Below are positions 37,454 through 46,887 of a stretch of DNA of 53,093 bases, one piece after another. The position numbers were made by a program, and so were the translations under genes. The stretch is from Chitinophagaceae bacterium. GTDB taxonomy: Bacteria > Bacteroidota > Bacteroidia > Chitinophagales > Chitinophagaceae. The DNA is taken from NCBI GenBank assembly GCA_025934485.1, contig JAICXX010000025.1, forward strand, positions 1 through 53,093, read 5' to 3'. The first letter of the stretch is position 1; each line of letters opens with the position of its first letter. The notes under the pieces were generated by a model that was not told the DNA's origin, searched no databases, and worked only from the letters and a program-made list of their open reading frames with translations.

Positions 37454-39672
37454 TTTTTGATTTTGAGCCGTTGGTCGGCGAAGTTCATGTACTCCTGCCA
37501 ATCGTATAACGTGAGATCGTGTTTGCCTTTGCGGATATGATAACGGATGAAGTCGCCCACGGGATGTTCGAGCGGCGGCATGCTATCCGTTCCGACGCCT
37601 TTTTCGTGGTAGAGCTTATAAACAGGGGCAGCCAGTGTCGCGCTGAGGAATTCTCCTTTGGGATCGGACCATTGGTCGCCGACGGCACTGGCGACATAGA
37701 GCGGACGTGGCGCGACGAGGGAGAGGAGCATAAACTGGTCGGTGGGCATCGCGGCGGGGTCGGCACCAAATTGTTTGTAGTTCGGGCTGAACCACCAGGG
37801 AAATTTGTCGTTGATGATGGCGATAGTCTCGCCGTAGTCGCGTTTGCCGAGCGCGGCTCCGCCTTCACCCGATTCGTTGGAGACCACCAGCGCGAAGCGT
37901 TTGTCGCTGACGCCGGCCCATACGGCGGCTTTCCCCAGCCGGGAATGGCCGATGACGATGAGGCGTTTGGAGTCCACCTGCGGATCGGTGAGGAGATAGT
38001 CGACGATGCGTTCCAGTCCCCAGGCCCAGGCTCCCATGGCGCTCCATTCGTAAGGCTGGATCTGCAATGCGCCGGCGAGGCGGGTGCGGATGCCGGTTTG
38101 CCAGCCGTCCGCACGATCCGGTTCGATGTCCCAATACCAGGCGACGGCGACGCCATAGCCGCGGGCGAGAATGTCTTTTATCGGCCACTGGCTGGAGGTA
38201 TCGGTGACGGCATTGGGTGTGAAACTATAGCCTACGAAGACCGGCGCTTTTCGTTTTTGTCGCGGCAGGTAGAGCATGAGATGCAGCCGGGCGGCCGTGT
38301 CGGTGGGCGAGAAATGGATGGTGATGAGTTTTTTGATGGCGGTGCCGCCGAGTGCGGATTCATCCACGGCGTCCGTGGTGTAAGCGATCGGAATGGGGGT
38401 TTCGGGCATGCGGCCATAGACGTTCTTTTCAAAAAGTGCGTATATGGCAGGACGTTGGATGGTCTCCCAATTCTTTACCGTAGTCAGCGGTATCGGCATT
38501 TCCTGATAGGGCGGGACCTTTGATTCAGCGAGATTGGCTGTGGGCGGCGTGGCGATCTGGTAGATCTCGCTGCCGGCCAGGAGGAAGCAGCCTAGACCGT
38601 AGTCTTCGAAGTCGGGGATCTTGTCGTAGGTTACCGGCTGCCCATCTTTTGGTTCTTTGCCGGTGCCCTGGACATAGCCCAGCATCCCATCGGGGTGCAG
38701 TGACATCTTCACCATGGCTTCCCAGGATCTCGAAATGACGGGCATATAGGTCTTTTTGTCGAGATAGCCTTCGCGGATACCCCAGGCGATACTGTAGGTG
38801 AACAGCGCGGTGCCCGTGAGTTCCGGGCCGCCGAAGTGCGTAGAGTCATGCAGGCTTACATTCCAATAGCCGTCGGCGCGTTGCAGCGGAATGATGGCGT
38901 GGATCATATCCAGATAATCCTGTAGATATTCCGTACGGTGAGGATCGCTGAGCGGGAGAAGACTTAGCGTCCGGGCGAGAGCGGCGGCGACCCAGCCATT
39001 GCCGCGGCTCCAGAAGCAGTCCTGGCCGTTGGGTTCTTTGTAGGGCGGAACGAAATCTTTGTCGCGCCACCAGAGATGTTGTTCGGGGCTATAGAGGCCA
39101 TGGCCGCCATGGACGGTCTTGGTAAAATGATAGAGATCGTACATCTTCCGGAAATAGCTGGTGTCGTGATACAGGACGCCTAATTTTGTGAAGACAGGCA
39201 TCGCCATTTGGATGGCGTCGATCCAATGCCAGTCGTCGGCTTTGTCGCTATGCACCATGTTATCGATACAGGTCTTGATGTTAGCGATGCGTTCCGGCTG
39301 GGCGTCGATGCGAAAGAGGTCGATCCAGGTTTGGCCGGCGCATTGGTCGTCGGCATTGCGGTCGGAAACACCATTGCGGGGCATCCAGTGATGTTTTTCT
39401 CCCCAGGTGACGGCATAATCATAATATTCCTTTTGGGGATCGATGGAGTAGAGTTCCATAAGCCCTTCGTAATATACCGAACGGGTCCAGATGTTGCTCG
39501 GCCTTGCAATGTTGGTCACGATCTCTTTGCCCGGGTCGGGCCATTTGGTCATGAAATAATGGTTGGCCAGACGCATGGCTTTCAGGATATCCTGTTGCTC
39601 CGGAGCCTGGATCTTTTGGGCTTGCGTGCTTAGAGTGAGCGTGATTACGACTAACGATAAGATATATTTCAT
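37450..39672 (-). CDS. GH105 unsaturated rhamnogalacturonyl hydrolase fused to CE15-like esterase
   Basis: The 740-residue exported protein has two enzymes. Residues about 30-375 are an (alpha/alpha)6 GH105 domain (HYFMTKWPDPGKEIVTNIAR, NADDQCAGQTWIDLFRI, CFWSRGNGWVAAALARTLSL, ELTGTALFTYSIAWGIREGY), which removes unsaturated galacturonic acid from lyase products. Residues about 400-740 are an alpha/beta-hydrolase like glucuronoyl esterases (IGHSRLGKAAVWAG with Ser near 576; SNESGEGGAALGKRDYGETI). Together they would de-esterify and trim uronic-acid ends. The start at 39672 fits the signal peptide KYILSLVVITLTLSTQAQ; the longer frame to 39771 is a shadow of the upstream gene. Confidence 0.9.
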   Translation of the reverse strand: MKYILSLVVITLTLSTQAQKIQAPEQQDILKAMRLANHYFMTKWPDPGKEIVTNIARPSNIWTRSVYYEGLMELYSIDPQKEYYDYAVTWGEKHHWMPRNGVSDRNADDQCAGQTWIDLFRIDAQPERIANIKTCIDNMVHSDKADDWHWIDAIQMAMPVFTKLGVLYHDTSYFRKMYDLYHFTKTVHGGHGLYSPEQHLWWRDKDFVPPYKEPNGQDCFWSRGNGWVAAALARTLSLLPLSDPHRTEYLQDYLDMIHAIIPLQRADGYWNVSLHDSTHFGGPELTGTALFTYSIAWGIREGYLDKKTYMPVISRSWEAMVKMSLHPDGMLGYVQGTGKEPKDGQPVTYDKIPDFEDYGLGCFLLAGSEIYQIATPPTANLAESKVPPYQEMPIPLTTVKNWETIQRPAIYALFEKNVYGRMPETPIPIAYTTDAVDESALGGTAIKKLITIHFSPTDTAARLHLMLYLPRQKRKAPVFVGYSFTPNAVTDTSSQWPIKDILARGYGVAVAWYWDIEPDRADGWQTGIRTRLAGALQIQPYEWSAMGAWAWGLERIVDYLLTDPQVDSKRLIVIGHSRLGKAAVWAGVSDKRFALVVSNESGEGGAALGKRDYGETIAIINDKFPWWFSPNYKQFGADPAAMPTDQFMLLSLVAPRPLYVASAVGDQWSDPKGEFLSATLAAPVYKLYHEKGVGTDSMPPLEHPVGDFIRYHIRKGKHDLTLYDWQEYMNFADQRLKIKK

Positions 39673-39674
39673 GG

Positions 39675-42600
39675 CTATGGCATTTGATTTAATCCTTCCC
39701 AGCGTACTTTCCATTTTCCATCGTGCGGGAAGCCGGGGTCGGGCCCCGGGCCGCCGTCGTAGCCGGCGCACATCAATGCGATTGCGGAAAGCAGGCCGCC
39801 GTTACCGGGCAAATAGAGCCGCAGGCGGTCGTCCTGGAAGTTATGTCCGTTAGAAAGGTAAGTATTTTTCTTTTCCGGCATCAGCAAAGCGTCGACAGCG
39901 TCGCCGGGTAGGCCCAGTCTCGTGGCGCACATGGCCACGAGCGGATAGTCCCAGCCCCAGGTGGAAGGCCAGTCCCAATGGTTCTTTACCCAACGATACG
40001 TTGTCGCCATTCTTTCGGTATCGAGCCCTTTAGTGGCGGGCAGAAATCCATAGGTGGCCAGCACCACCGGGTGGTCGCCGCGGTAATGGGGATTGGTATA
40101 GGCGTCGGTGGCGCTTTCGGTGGGATAGTAAAGACTGTCGTATTGCGGGAGGGGTGCGAGATGGTTTGCTACTTGTTGCCATTGCTCGTTGGCTGGGTCT
40201 TTGAGGCGCGCTCTCCACTTTTGTGCTATTTCTAAGGCCCAGCGCCAGTAGGCCAGCTCAAAGATAGGGTTGATCGTACTATCCTGTTTAAATCTTTCCT
40301 GTGCAGGGATCAGGGCCGGGCCAAGGATATAGTGTTGGGTAGCGGTGTCGTACCAGGCATACGAGGCCATGAAGTCGGCGGTAGCGTAGACCAGCGGTGC
40401 ATATCGTTTTAGCAGGCTGTCCGCGTGTATCGGGTCGCGTTTTTTCTCGGCCCGATAGCAGAGCTCGGCCATGTAGATAAAATGCGGCTGTTGCCAGATG
40501 AGGAAGGAGCCGACATTAGAGGGCGACTCCTGGCCCTCGGGGTCCGTCATCTTCTGCCAGCGGACGCCTTCGTACCCTTGCCGCTTCGCGATGTTTCTCG
40601 CGCTATCCGCTACTTTGCCGTACCAGTCGAGGGAGCGTTCGAGGAGTTCGGGATGACCCCATAGTGCGAAGTGGGCTTCGTGCCACCAATGCATTTCCAG
40701 ATGAGGCTTGCCGTACCAGCTATTATAGGTCAATCCCGTCTCCTGTGGCGGATAGTCGCCGGCGTCCTGGATGCGGGTCAGGTATTGCGAGAGTACGATG
40801 CGTCGCTCGAGCTCGCCGGCGCGGGGATCGGTGCTGCCGGTAAAATCGACGACGGCGCCTTGCTGCCAAAAGTGGCGCCAGGACTGTTCAGATGCTGCTT
40901 TTGTTGTCGCGTAGTTCGCCGGGGCAGGTTTTGCTGCAGGGGATGCGGGGGTGGCCGGGGCTGTTTGTGAAAACTGGCAGGCGAAGCTGAAGGTGTCGGC
41001 TGTGTCTTCGGGTGGGGCTATGAGGAAGTAATGCGGTTTGAATTCGCGAATCTCACTGGTCGTGGTGATGTAGTAGCGCGTCGTGTCGAGGTCGTGACGG
41101 ATGGTTGTCGAATTGATAAGGATCGTGTGATGGTTGGATTCGTGCGTCCAATTGTCGCCGTCGTCGGTGAATTCACCGGTGGGGTAAGGGAACCGAAGCC
41201 TGATCCTGATGCGGTGGTCTGTGATCAGCGGGCTCTGGATATGACAGGCGATGGCATCTTCGTCGGGGTTAGCGAAGGTAGAGACGTCGACGGGAATTCC
41301 TTCGAGGGTAAAGTGGCTGCGGATCTCGCCGGTCCAGAGGATGAGTTCCTGGTGGATGTCTTTTATATCCTCGAGTGTCGCCAGCGTACCGTCTTTTTTC
41401 GTGAGTTCCAGGCCGATGTTACCGAGTTGGAGGCGATGGGGGTTGACGCGGAAGTATTCGACGGCAGAATTTTTTAGCTGGACGGAGTAGGAGACTTTTT
41501 TTCCGTGGACATCGTAGGATCTTAGGGTCTGGTCGAAACGATAGTTGTTCGAGTCGGGGAAGCTATGCCAACCCCATTCAGATTCCGTGCCGAGGGGGAT
41601 GCCTTTGTCGTATGCTTCGGGGAAGGATTGCAGACCTGTGATGTCGACGGTGAAGGCAAAGCGGCCATTGCCGACGCTTAGTGAGCCCAGGGGGTCGGCG
41701 GTTGTGTCGACGGGGTTGTGGCGGGTGGTCAGCGCGTGACGGTCGATGGGTGCGGCTGTTGCCGGGGGCTCGGGCGACGCCGCTGATGCCGGTGATGCCG
41801 CCGGGTCTTGGGATTTTGGTCTTAATTCGTCGGGGCTGCTTTTGGTATAGGGGGTGAAGGTGAAACGGCTGGGAGTGGTGAATAATGCGTTGATGGTATC
41901 GATATCGATCGTATAGGCGGGACGGAATTGCGGCGACTCCATGTAATATTGGAGACTGTAAAAAAGCTGGCGGTTAGCGGGTTTAGTGGTGTCGAGATTA
42001 GCGCTGGAGACGAGGATGCGCCCGTTGCCGGCTTTTGCTTCGAAGAGAAGGGCCAGCCGGCGGTTGAGGAACCAGGTATCGATGGGTTGGATCAGCGGGC
42101 GGAAGCTTTTTGGAAAATCTTCGAGATGCATGGGCTGCGCCTTCTCGAGGATGCTGTACCATTGATAGTCGCTGTGATAGCTGGTTGGGAAATCCCTGAA
42201 GGCGGGGTTCGCCGGGTCGAGCAGGATGCCGAGGGTGTGCGGGGGCCGCATCTTGAACCACGAGGTGTTCCAGAAGACCGGGGTAAAATTCATGATGACC
42301 TCTTTTCCTTTGACTATTTTTCCGAAGGCGTCGAGGAAGACTTTTCCGCCTTGTGCGAGGATGCGGCGGGCGGTGTCGTTGAGCGTGGTGCAGTAGTAGA
42401 TTGCGCCGTTCGCGGCGGCGCCGAGGTGTGCGGTTGCGGCGGCGCCGGAATGCCTGGCTGCCGTCGCGGAGATGTGCGAGGGATATACCCAGCAATCCCA
42501 GCCGTTGCTGTACGGCGTATTGCGGATCGAGACTTCGAGTTTGAGGTGAGCGGCGTGGTGGATGTTTGTGAGCGCCGTGGCGATCGTGCCGACCGGGATA

Positions 42601-44741
42601 GGGCTGCCGATGGGAATATCCACCGGGGCGAAGTGACCGTGGGCGAGGATATTGTGCTGATCGTCGCGGAGCATCCAGTCGATACTGGCCTGGTGTAATG
42701 GCGCTTTGCCGTAATGATAGAGCTCTATGTCCGCATGGAGGGTATCGGTGTTCGTGTAGACAAATTTTGGCAGGCGGGCGAGCGGAACGGTGGAGTTGCA
42801 GAAACGGGTAAACTCGTTTGCCGTCATATAGCCTTTTTCCTGCCAGAGTGCGTTGAGGATACCTACGAGGGCTGTCCCCTGGCCGAGATAGTCCGTGAGA
42901 CAAAGCAGCTGGAAGCCGGCACTGCCGGGGGTGCGGAGGGATTTTTCTATTTCGGCTTTATAGCAGAGGGCTTGCAACTTTCCTGAAGCCATGAGAAAGC
43001 GGCGGTCTTCGTCGGCCATGCCCTGGTCTTTTAGCAATTCGCGGAAGAGCTCGAAGCTTTTCTCTTTGTATACGCCCGTGTATTTCGGTATCTCTGAAAA
43101 ATCCGGATAAACGCACCACTGCCCCATCTCGTGGGTGACATACGGAACATGATATTTTTCGATCTCGGCACGATAATCGGTCATCGATTCCGGTTCGCCC
43201 GACCAGTGGAGACCACGTGGACCGGATTTTACCATATAGTCGTTATCGGGCACGAGGGGCCAGTTCATACCCACGTCGGCGCCGGTATAGACGCGGCGGT
43301 TGTCTTTGTTCTTCCAGAAATCGACGAAGCGGGTAAGATATTCCGCCTGGTGGCCGCCACGGGGTTCGTTGCCATAGGCCATCATGCAAAAGGAAGGGTA
43401 GTTGCCAAACGACTTTGCCATGCGGATGGTCTCGTCGTAGATGAATTGGTCGATGGGCTTGCCGTCACCCAGGGAGGAACCGTGGTTGGCCCAGGACGGC
43501 CCTTCGGGTTGGAGATAGAACCCGACGCGGTCTGCTGCTTTGAAGGCTGCTTCCGGCGGGCAGTAGGAATGGAACCGCATGTGGTTGAGGCCGAAGCGGC
43601 GGGCGATGCGGAAGACGCGTTCCCAACTTGCTTCGTCCATGGGGGCATAGCCGGTGAGAGGAAATTCGCAGTTCTCGACGGTACCGCGGAGGTGAATGGG
43701 ACGGCCGTTGATCGTGAAGTGGGTGCCCCGGGTGCGGAACTCGCGCATGCCGAATTCGACGGTGCGCGTATCGCTTGATGCCAAGTGCTCGCCGGAGATT
43801 TGGGGGGTGTTGTCCGAGCCGAGTGTTGCCGTGAGCCGATAGAGGGCGGGATCGAACTCGTCCCAGGTGAGGAAGTGGTCGCCCATGGGCAGGTCGACAC
43901 TCAATGAGTCGCGGCCATCGTTCAGGGTGTAGGGGATGGCAATGGAATGCGGGGCGTCATGCGCTGTGGTGTTGAAAGAGACGGCCTGCAGGGTGAGCCG
44001 GCCGGAGCCGGAGGTTTCGAGCGAGCGAATATCGATGCGGACATGTACGAGGTGGTGCGTGAGATCGGGAAAGACCTGGATATCATCGAGCCAGGTGGCG
44101 GCTCGGGCGGTGAGGAGCATCTTGCCTACGATGCCGTTCCAGTTGCCCTGGGTTTGATCGGTGAGGCTATGCGAGTCGGGACCGACGTTGATGGCTTTGA
44201 TTCGGTTGTCGATGCGCAGGGTCAACGTGTGTTGTCCAGGGGCCACGTCGAGATCGAATTCCTGCGCGGTACAAAAACCGTATTGCTGACCGATGCATTT
44301 ATCGTCGAGCCACACGGTGGTTTCGCTATGCGGGCGCTCGAGATAGAGGACGATATGGCATTTGGTCCAGGTGGCGGGTATCCGAATCGTCTTTTGGTAC
44401 CAGGCTGCCCCCACGTAATAGGTGGGTGGAGTGAGCCAAAAGGGGATCTTGAGATTATCCGGGCGGCGATATTTCGCCATTCGGGGGTCGAAGAACCACG
44501 AGCTGTCGTAGATGCTGGCGGTCCAGCGGGTTTGTGCGGTGACGGGATCGCCTTTGTGGTTCTCCATCATAGAGCCGGGAAGGCGAACGGTTTCGGGAAG
44601 GGTTTTTTCGAACCAGCGTTGCGTTTCACCTTCGTCGCGGGGATCCATGCGAAACCGCCAGGCGCCTGCGAGGTTGAGGGTGTCTGCGGCTTGCGCGATG
44701 GACGAGAGGAAGAGAACAAATATGAAAAGAGAGCGCTGCAT
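39675..44741 (-). CDS. Giant GH2 / six-hairpin glycosidase fusion
   Basis: The 1688-residue exported protein (signal peptide SLFIFVLFLSSIAQA) joins two catalytic halves. Residues about 20-800 are a GH2 enzyme with sugar-binding, Ig-like and TIM-barrel domains, with the acid/base MMAYGNEPRGG and a likely nucleophile in VTHEMGQWCVYP. A Pro/Ala/Ser-rich linker (about 970-995) leads to a second region resembling GH65/GH95-type enzymes: a beta-supersandwich (LSVGNGRFAFTVDITGLQSF) and an (alpha/alpha)6 barrel (HLEMHWWHEAHFALWGHPEL, SPSNVGSFLIWQQPHFIYMA). A second Pro/Ala-rich stretch lies between them. I cannot give the C-terminal half a CAZy family. It is coupled (TAATG) to CE12 and 2 nt from GH105. 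Confidence 0.85.
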   Translation of the reverse strand: MQRSLFIFVLFLSSIAQAADTLNLAGAWRFRMDPRDEGETQRWFEKTLPETVRLPGSMMENHKGDPVTAQTRWTASIYDSSWFFDPRMAKYRRPDNLKIPFWLTPPTYYVGAAWYQKTIRIPATWTKCHIVLYLERPHSETTVWLDDKCIGQQYGFCTAQEFDLDVAPGQHTLTLRIDNRIKAINVGPDSHSLTDQTQGNWNGIVGKMLLTARAATWLDDIQVFPDLTHHLVHVRIDIRSLETSGSGRLTLQAVSFNTTAHDAPHSIAIPYTLNDGRDSLSVDLPMGDHFLTWDEFDPALYRLTATLGSDNTPQISGEHLASSDTRTVEFGMREFRTRGTHFTINGRPIHLRGTVENCEFPLTGYAPMDEASWERVFRIARRFGLNHMRFHSYCPPEAAFKAADRVGFYLQPEGPSWANHGSSLGDGKPIDQFIYDETIRMAKSFGNYPSFCMMAYGNEPRGGHQAEYLTRFVDFWKNKDNRRVYTGADVGMNWPLVPDNDYMVKSGPRGLHWSGEPESMTDYRAEIEKYHVPYVTHEMGQWCVYPDFSEIPKYTGVYKEKSFELFRELLKDQGMADEDRRFLMASGKLQALCYKAEIEKSLRTPGSAGFQLLCLTDYLGQGTALVGILNALWQEKGYMTANEFTRFCNSTVPLARLPKFVYTNTDTLHADIELYHYGKAPLHQASIDWMLRDDQHNILAHGHFAPVDIPIGSPIPVGTIATALTNIHHAAHLKLEVSIRNTPYSNGWDCWVYPSHISATAARHSGAAATAHLGAAANGAIYYCTTLNDTARRILAQGGKVFLDAFGKIVKGKEVIMNFTPVFWNTSWFKMRPPHTLGILLDPANPAFRDFPTSYHSDYQWYSILEKAQPMHLEDFPKSFRPLIQPIDTWFLNRRLALLFEAKAGNGRILVSSANLDTTKPANRQLFYSLQYYMESPQFRPAYTIDIDTINALFTTPSRFTFTPYTKSSPDELRPKSQDPAASPASAASPEPPATAAPIDRHALTTRHNPVDTTADPLGSLSVGNGRFAFTVDITGLQSFPEAYDKGIPLGTESEWGWHSFPDSNNYRFDQTLRSYDVHGKKVSYSVQLKNSAVEYFRVNPHRLQLGNIGLELTKKDGTLATLEDIKDIHQELILWTGEIRSHFTLEGIPVDVSTFANPDEDAIACHIQSPLITDHRIRIRLRFPYPTGEFTDDGDNWTHESNHHTILINSTTIRHDLDTTRYYITTTSEIREFKPHYFLIAPPEDTADTFSFACQFSQTAPATPASPAAKPAPANYATTKAASEQSWRHFWQQGAVVDFTGSTDPRAGELERRIVLSQYLTRIQDAGDYPPQETGLTYNSWYGKPHLEMHWWHEAHFALWGHPELLERSLDWYGKVADSARNIAKRQGYEGVRWQKMTDPEGQESPSNVGSFLIWQQPHFIYMAELCYRAEKKRDPIHADSLLKRYAPLVYATADFMASYAWYDTATQHYILGPALIPAQERFKQDSTINPIFELAYWRWALEIAQKWRARLKDPANEQWQQVANHLAPLPQYDSLYYPTESATDAYTNPHYRGDHPVVLATYGFLPATKGLDTERMATTYRWVKNHWDWPSTWGWDYPLVAMCATRLGLPGDAVDALLMPEKKNTYLSNGHNFQDDRLRLYLPGNGGLLSAIALMCAGYDGGPGPDPGFPHDGKWKVRWEGLNQMP

Positions 44742-45487
44742 TAATGAAGGTATTGGGAGAGACTCGGAATCTGCCTGATACCGGTGGCCACGGCTGCGGC
44801 GTTGAGCCGGGCGCCGGCTTCATTGGTATGGGTGTGATCGCCGGGGAAGAAATTTTTGACGCTATCGGGGCCGAGGCGATCATACTGATCGGCTATCAGG
44901 GTATTCAGATCGATGAAGTAAGCGCCGGTGGTAGCGGCCGTTTCGCGGGACCAGCCGCCATAGTCGGCGCCATTGCGCAGCACCCTGCCGTCTTTGAACA
45001 TATTTCGGGGGATCGGCGAGCAAATGATGGCGATAGCGCCCTTTGCTTTGGTATCGGCGACATATTTGCGCATGTACCAGCCGTAGGTGTGCACGGTCTC
45101 GTTCTTCTTCATTATCGGGTTATAGATATCTTTTGTAGAATCGCTGAGTCCCCTGAGTGTGCCGCGTGCACGAGCCGTGTCGTCGAGCGGGCCGCCGTCG
45201 TTGTGGCCGAATTGCATGATTACAAAGTCACCCGGTTTAAGTTGAGCGAGCACCTGATCCCAGTGTCCTTCCGTGATAAACGTTCTGCTGCTGCGGCCGC
45301 CGAGGGCGAAGTTACGAACAGCGATGCGACTAGTGTCAAAGGATTCGCCGAGGTAGCTGCCCCAGCCCCAGAGGCTGCCATCGCCTTTGCCTTTGCCGTT
45401 CTGGACGGTCGAGTCGCCGATGATATACAAGGTGGGGCGGTGTTGGATGCCAGCGAAGATGAACAGGAGGAGAAGGTATTTGTACAT
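44741..45487 (-). CDS. Rhamnogalacturonan acetylesterase (CE12, SGNH fold)
   Basis: The 248-residue exported esterase has the SGNH blocks: GDSTVQNG (catalytic Ser), ALGGRSSRTFITEGHWDQVL (Gly), MQFGHNDGG (Asn) and PGDHTHTNEAGARLNA (Asp and His). CE12 enzymes remove acetyl groups from galacturonate residues of the rhamnogalacturonan backbone and so clear the way for lyases and hydrolases. It overlaps the giant fusion gene by 1 nt and is 2 nt downstream of GH28. Confidence 0.92.
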   Translation of the reverse strand: MYKYLLLLFIFAGIQHRPTLYIIGDSTVQNGKGKGDGSLWGWGSYLGESFDTSRIAVRNFALGGRSSRTFITEGHWDQVLAQLKPGDFVIMQFGHNDGGPLDDTARARGTLRGLSDSTKDIYNPIMKKNETVHTYGWYMRKYVADTKAKGAIAIICSPIPRNMFKDGRVLRNGADYGGWSRETAATTGAYFIDLNTLIADQYDRLGPDSVKNFFPGDHTHTNEAGARLNAAAVATGIRQIPSLSQYLH

Positions 45488-45489
45488 GA

Positions 45490-46887
45490 TCAGAATTTTA
45501 TGTCATTGGAATTTTTGACCTGGATGGTGGAACCGTCTTTTGTCGTCACGGTGAAATTGTTCAGCTGCCAGTGATCGGCGTAGCTGATATCGCCCGCGGT
45601 GGCGGCGTGGATCGTCGTGTTGTCGATATGCACGCCGGTGATGAGCGAGCGGTCGAGGCCGGCGGCGGCTATGGCTCTTTTGGCGCTGGCGACTTTGATG
45701 TTGGAGACATAGATGTCTTTGAAATGCGGGATGCCTTTCTCCGGTGGTTCGACTTTGTGGAGCATCGTCTTCCAGTGGGCGGGGATAGAGTCGGGGTTGT
45801 AGCCGGGGGGCAGCGTCGAATAGCTATAGGCGGGATTCCAGTTCATGGTGAAGAGGATGGCGTTGCCGACGCTATCCATGGTGATGTTGCGCACGTGGAT
45901 GTCTTCTACGGTGCCGCCGCGGGTAGTAGCGGATTTGATGTGGAAGCCGTTGCCGGTGCCGCGGGCGGTGAGGTCGGTGGCCAGCACGTGACGGATGCCG
46001 CCGGAGGTCTCGCTGCCGATGGTGAGGAGTCCCCCCCCCTTCCTGGCCGTGCAGTGCCGGATGACGACATACTCTGTGGGGCGGTTGACTCGAAGACCGT
46101 CCCAGTCGCGGCCTGCCTTAAGGCAGAAGTCATCGTCGTTGCAGTCGATATCACAATTCTGGACCAGTACCCAGGAAGAGGAGTCGATGTCGACCCCGTC
46201 CGTGCTCGGACCGTGGCCATCCTCGTTATTACGGACGATGATGCCGTCGACCGTGACATATTTTGAATAGAGTACCTGTACGGTCCAGAAGCCGGCGTCG
46301 ATGAATTTCAATCCTTTGACCGTGATGTCTTCGGCATTTTGGATGAGGAGTGTCCGAACCCGTTTAGCGTCATAATCCACGATCCAGCGGAGACCTTTGG
46401 GATCGTATTCCTTGCGCATGGCCCAGTACTTATCCCAGCAGAATTTTCCGCGGGCGTTGACCTTGCCGTCGCCGGTGATGGCGGCTTTTTTTACGCCGAT
46501 GATATTGAGTAATGCGGCGGGCCATTTCATTTCTATGCCGGCGATGCGGGTGTCTATCTCGGGGTAGTCTTCGAAGTGTTGGCTGCCTATAAGTTCTACG
46601 TTCTTGTCGATGCGGAGCTCGACGCCTTCTTTGAGGAAGATAGAGCCGGTGAGGTAGGTACCGGGTTCGAAGACTACGACGCCGCCGCCTCCGGCGGCGG
46701 CTTTATCGATTGCCGTCTGAATGGCTTTGGTGGCGAGGGTGCTGCCATCTTTTGCGGCGCCGGTGACAGTGACAGTAGTTGTGGCCGAAGGGAAACTGCG
46801 GGCGCCGACTTTTGTGGTCCATTCGGGATCGGGGCCGGCGAAGGCTTTGAGAGTAAGTACGATGAAGAAGATGGTCAAGTATCTCAT
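45490..46887 (-). CDS. GH28 polygalacturonase-family enzyme
   Basis: The 465-residue exported protein is a right-handed beta-helix of family GH28: STDGVDIDSSSWVLVQNCDI, then NDDDFCLKAGRDWDGLRVN (catalytic Asp pair), GGGLLTIGSETSGGIRHVL and GNGFHIKSATTRGG. The pattern is of the exo-acting or rhamnogalacturonan-type bacterial enzymes rather than fungal endo-polygalacturonases (GSE in place of GHG). The signal peptide is RYLTIFFIVLTLKAFA. Nine consecutive G on the coding strand (46031-46039) lie in the GGG segment of the active-site region. ATGA overlap with the upstream DUF4450 gene. Confidence 0.92.
   Translation of the reverse strand: MRYLTIFFIVLTLKAFAGPDPEWTTKVGARSFPSATTTVTVTGAAKDGSTLATKAIQTAIDKAAAGGGGVVVFEPGTYLTGSIFLKEGVELRIDKNVELIGSQHFEDYPEIDTRIAGIEMKWPAALLNIIGVKKAAITGDGKVNARGKFCWDKYWAMRKEYDPKGLRWIVDYDAKRVRTLLIQNAEDITVKGLKFIDAGFWTVQVLYSKYVTVDGIIVRNNEDGHGPSTDGVDIDSSSWVLVQNCDIDCNDDDFCLKAGRDWDGLRVNRPTEYVVIRHCTARKGGGLLTIGSETSGGIRHVLATDLTARGTGNGFHIKSATTRGGTVEDIHVRNITMDSVGNAILFTMNWNPAYSYSTLPPGYNPDSIPAHWKTMLHKVEPPEKGIPHFKDIYVSNIKVASAKRAIAAAGLDRSLITGVHIDNTTIHAATAGDISYADHWQLNNFTVTTKDGSTIQVKNSNDIKF

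Noticed and set aside
43131..44744. Plus-strand frames of 215 and 265 codons opposite the giant GH2 fusion
   Set aside because: Both mirror the coding strand of the fusion protein, are Gly/Ala/Val-rich without motifs, and have no promoter.
45906..46270. Possible frameshift in GH28 at the nine-G run
   Set aside because: The reading frame continues correctly through the run with all GH28 motifs on both sides, so no frameshift is present in this sequence.
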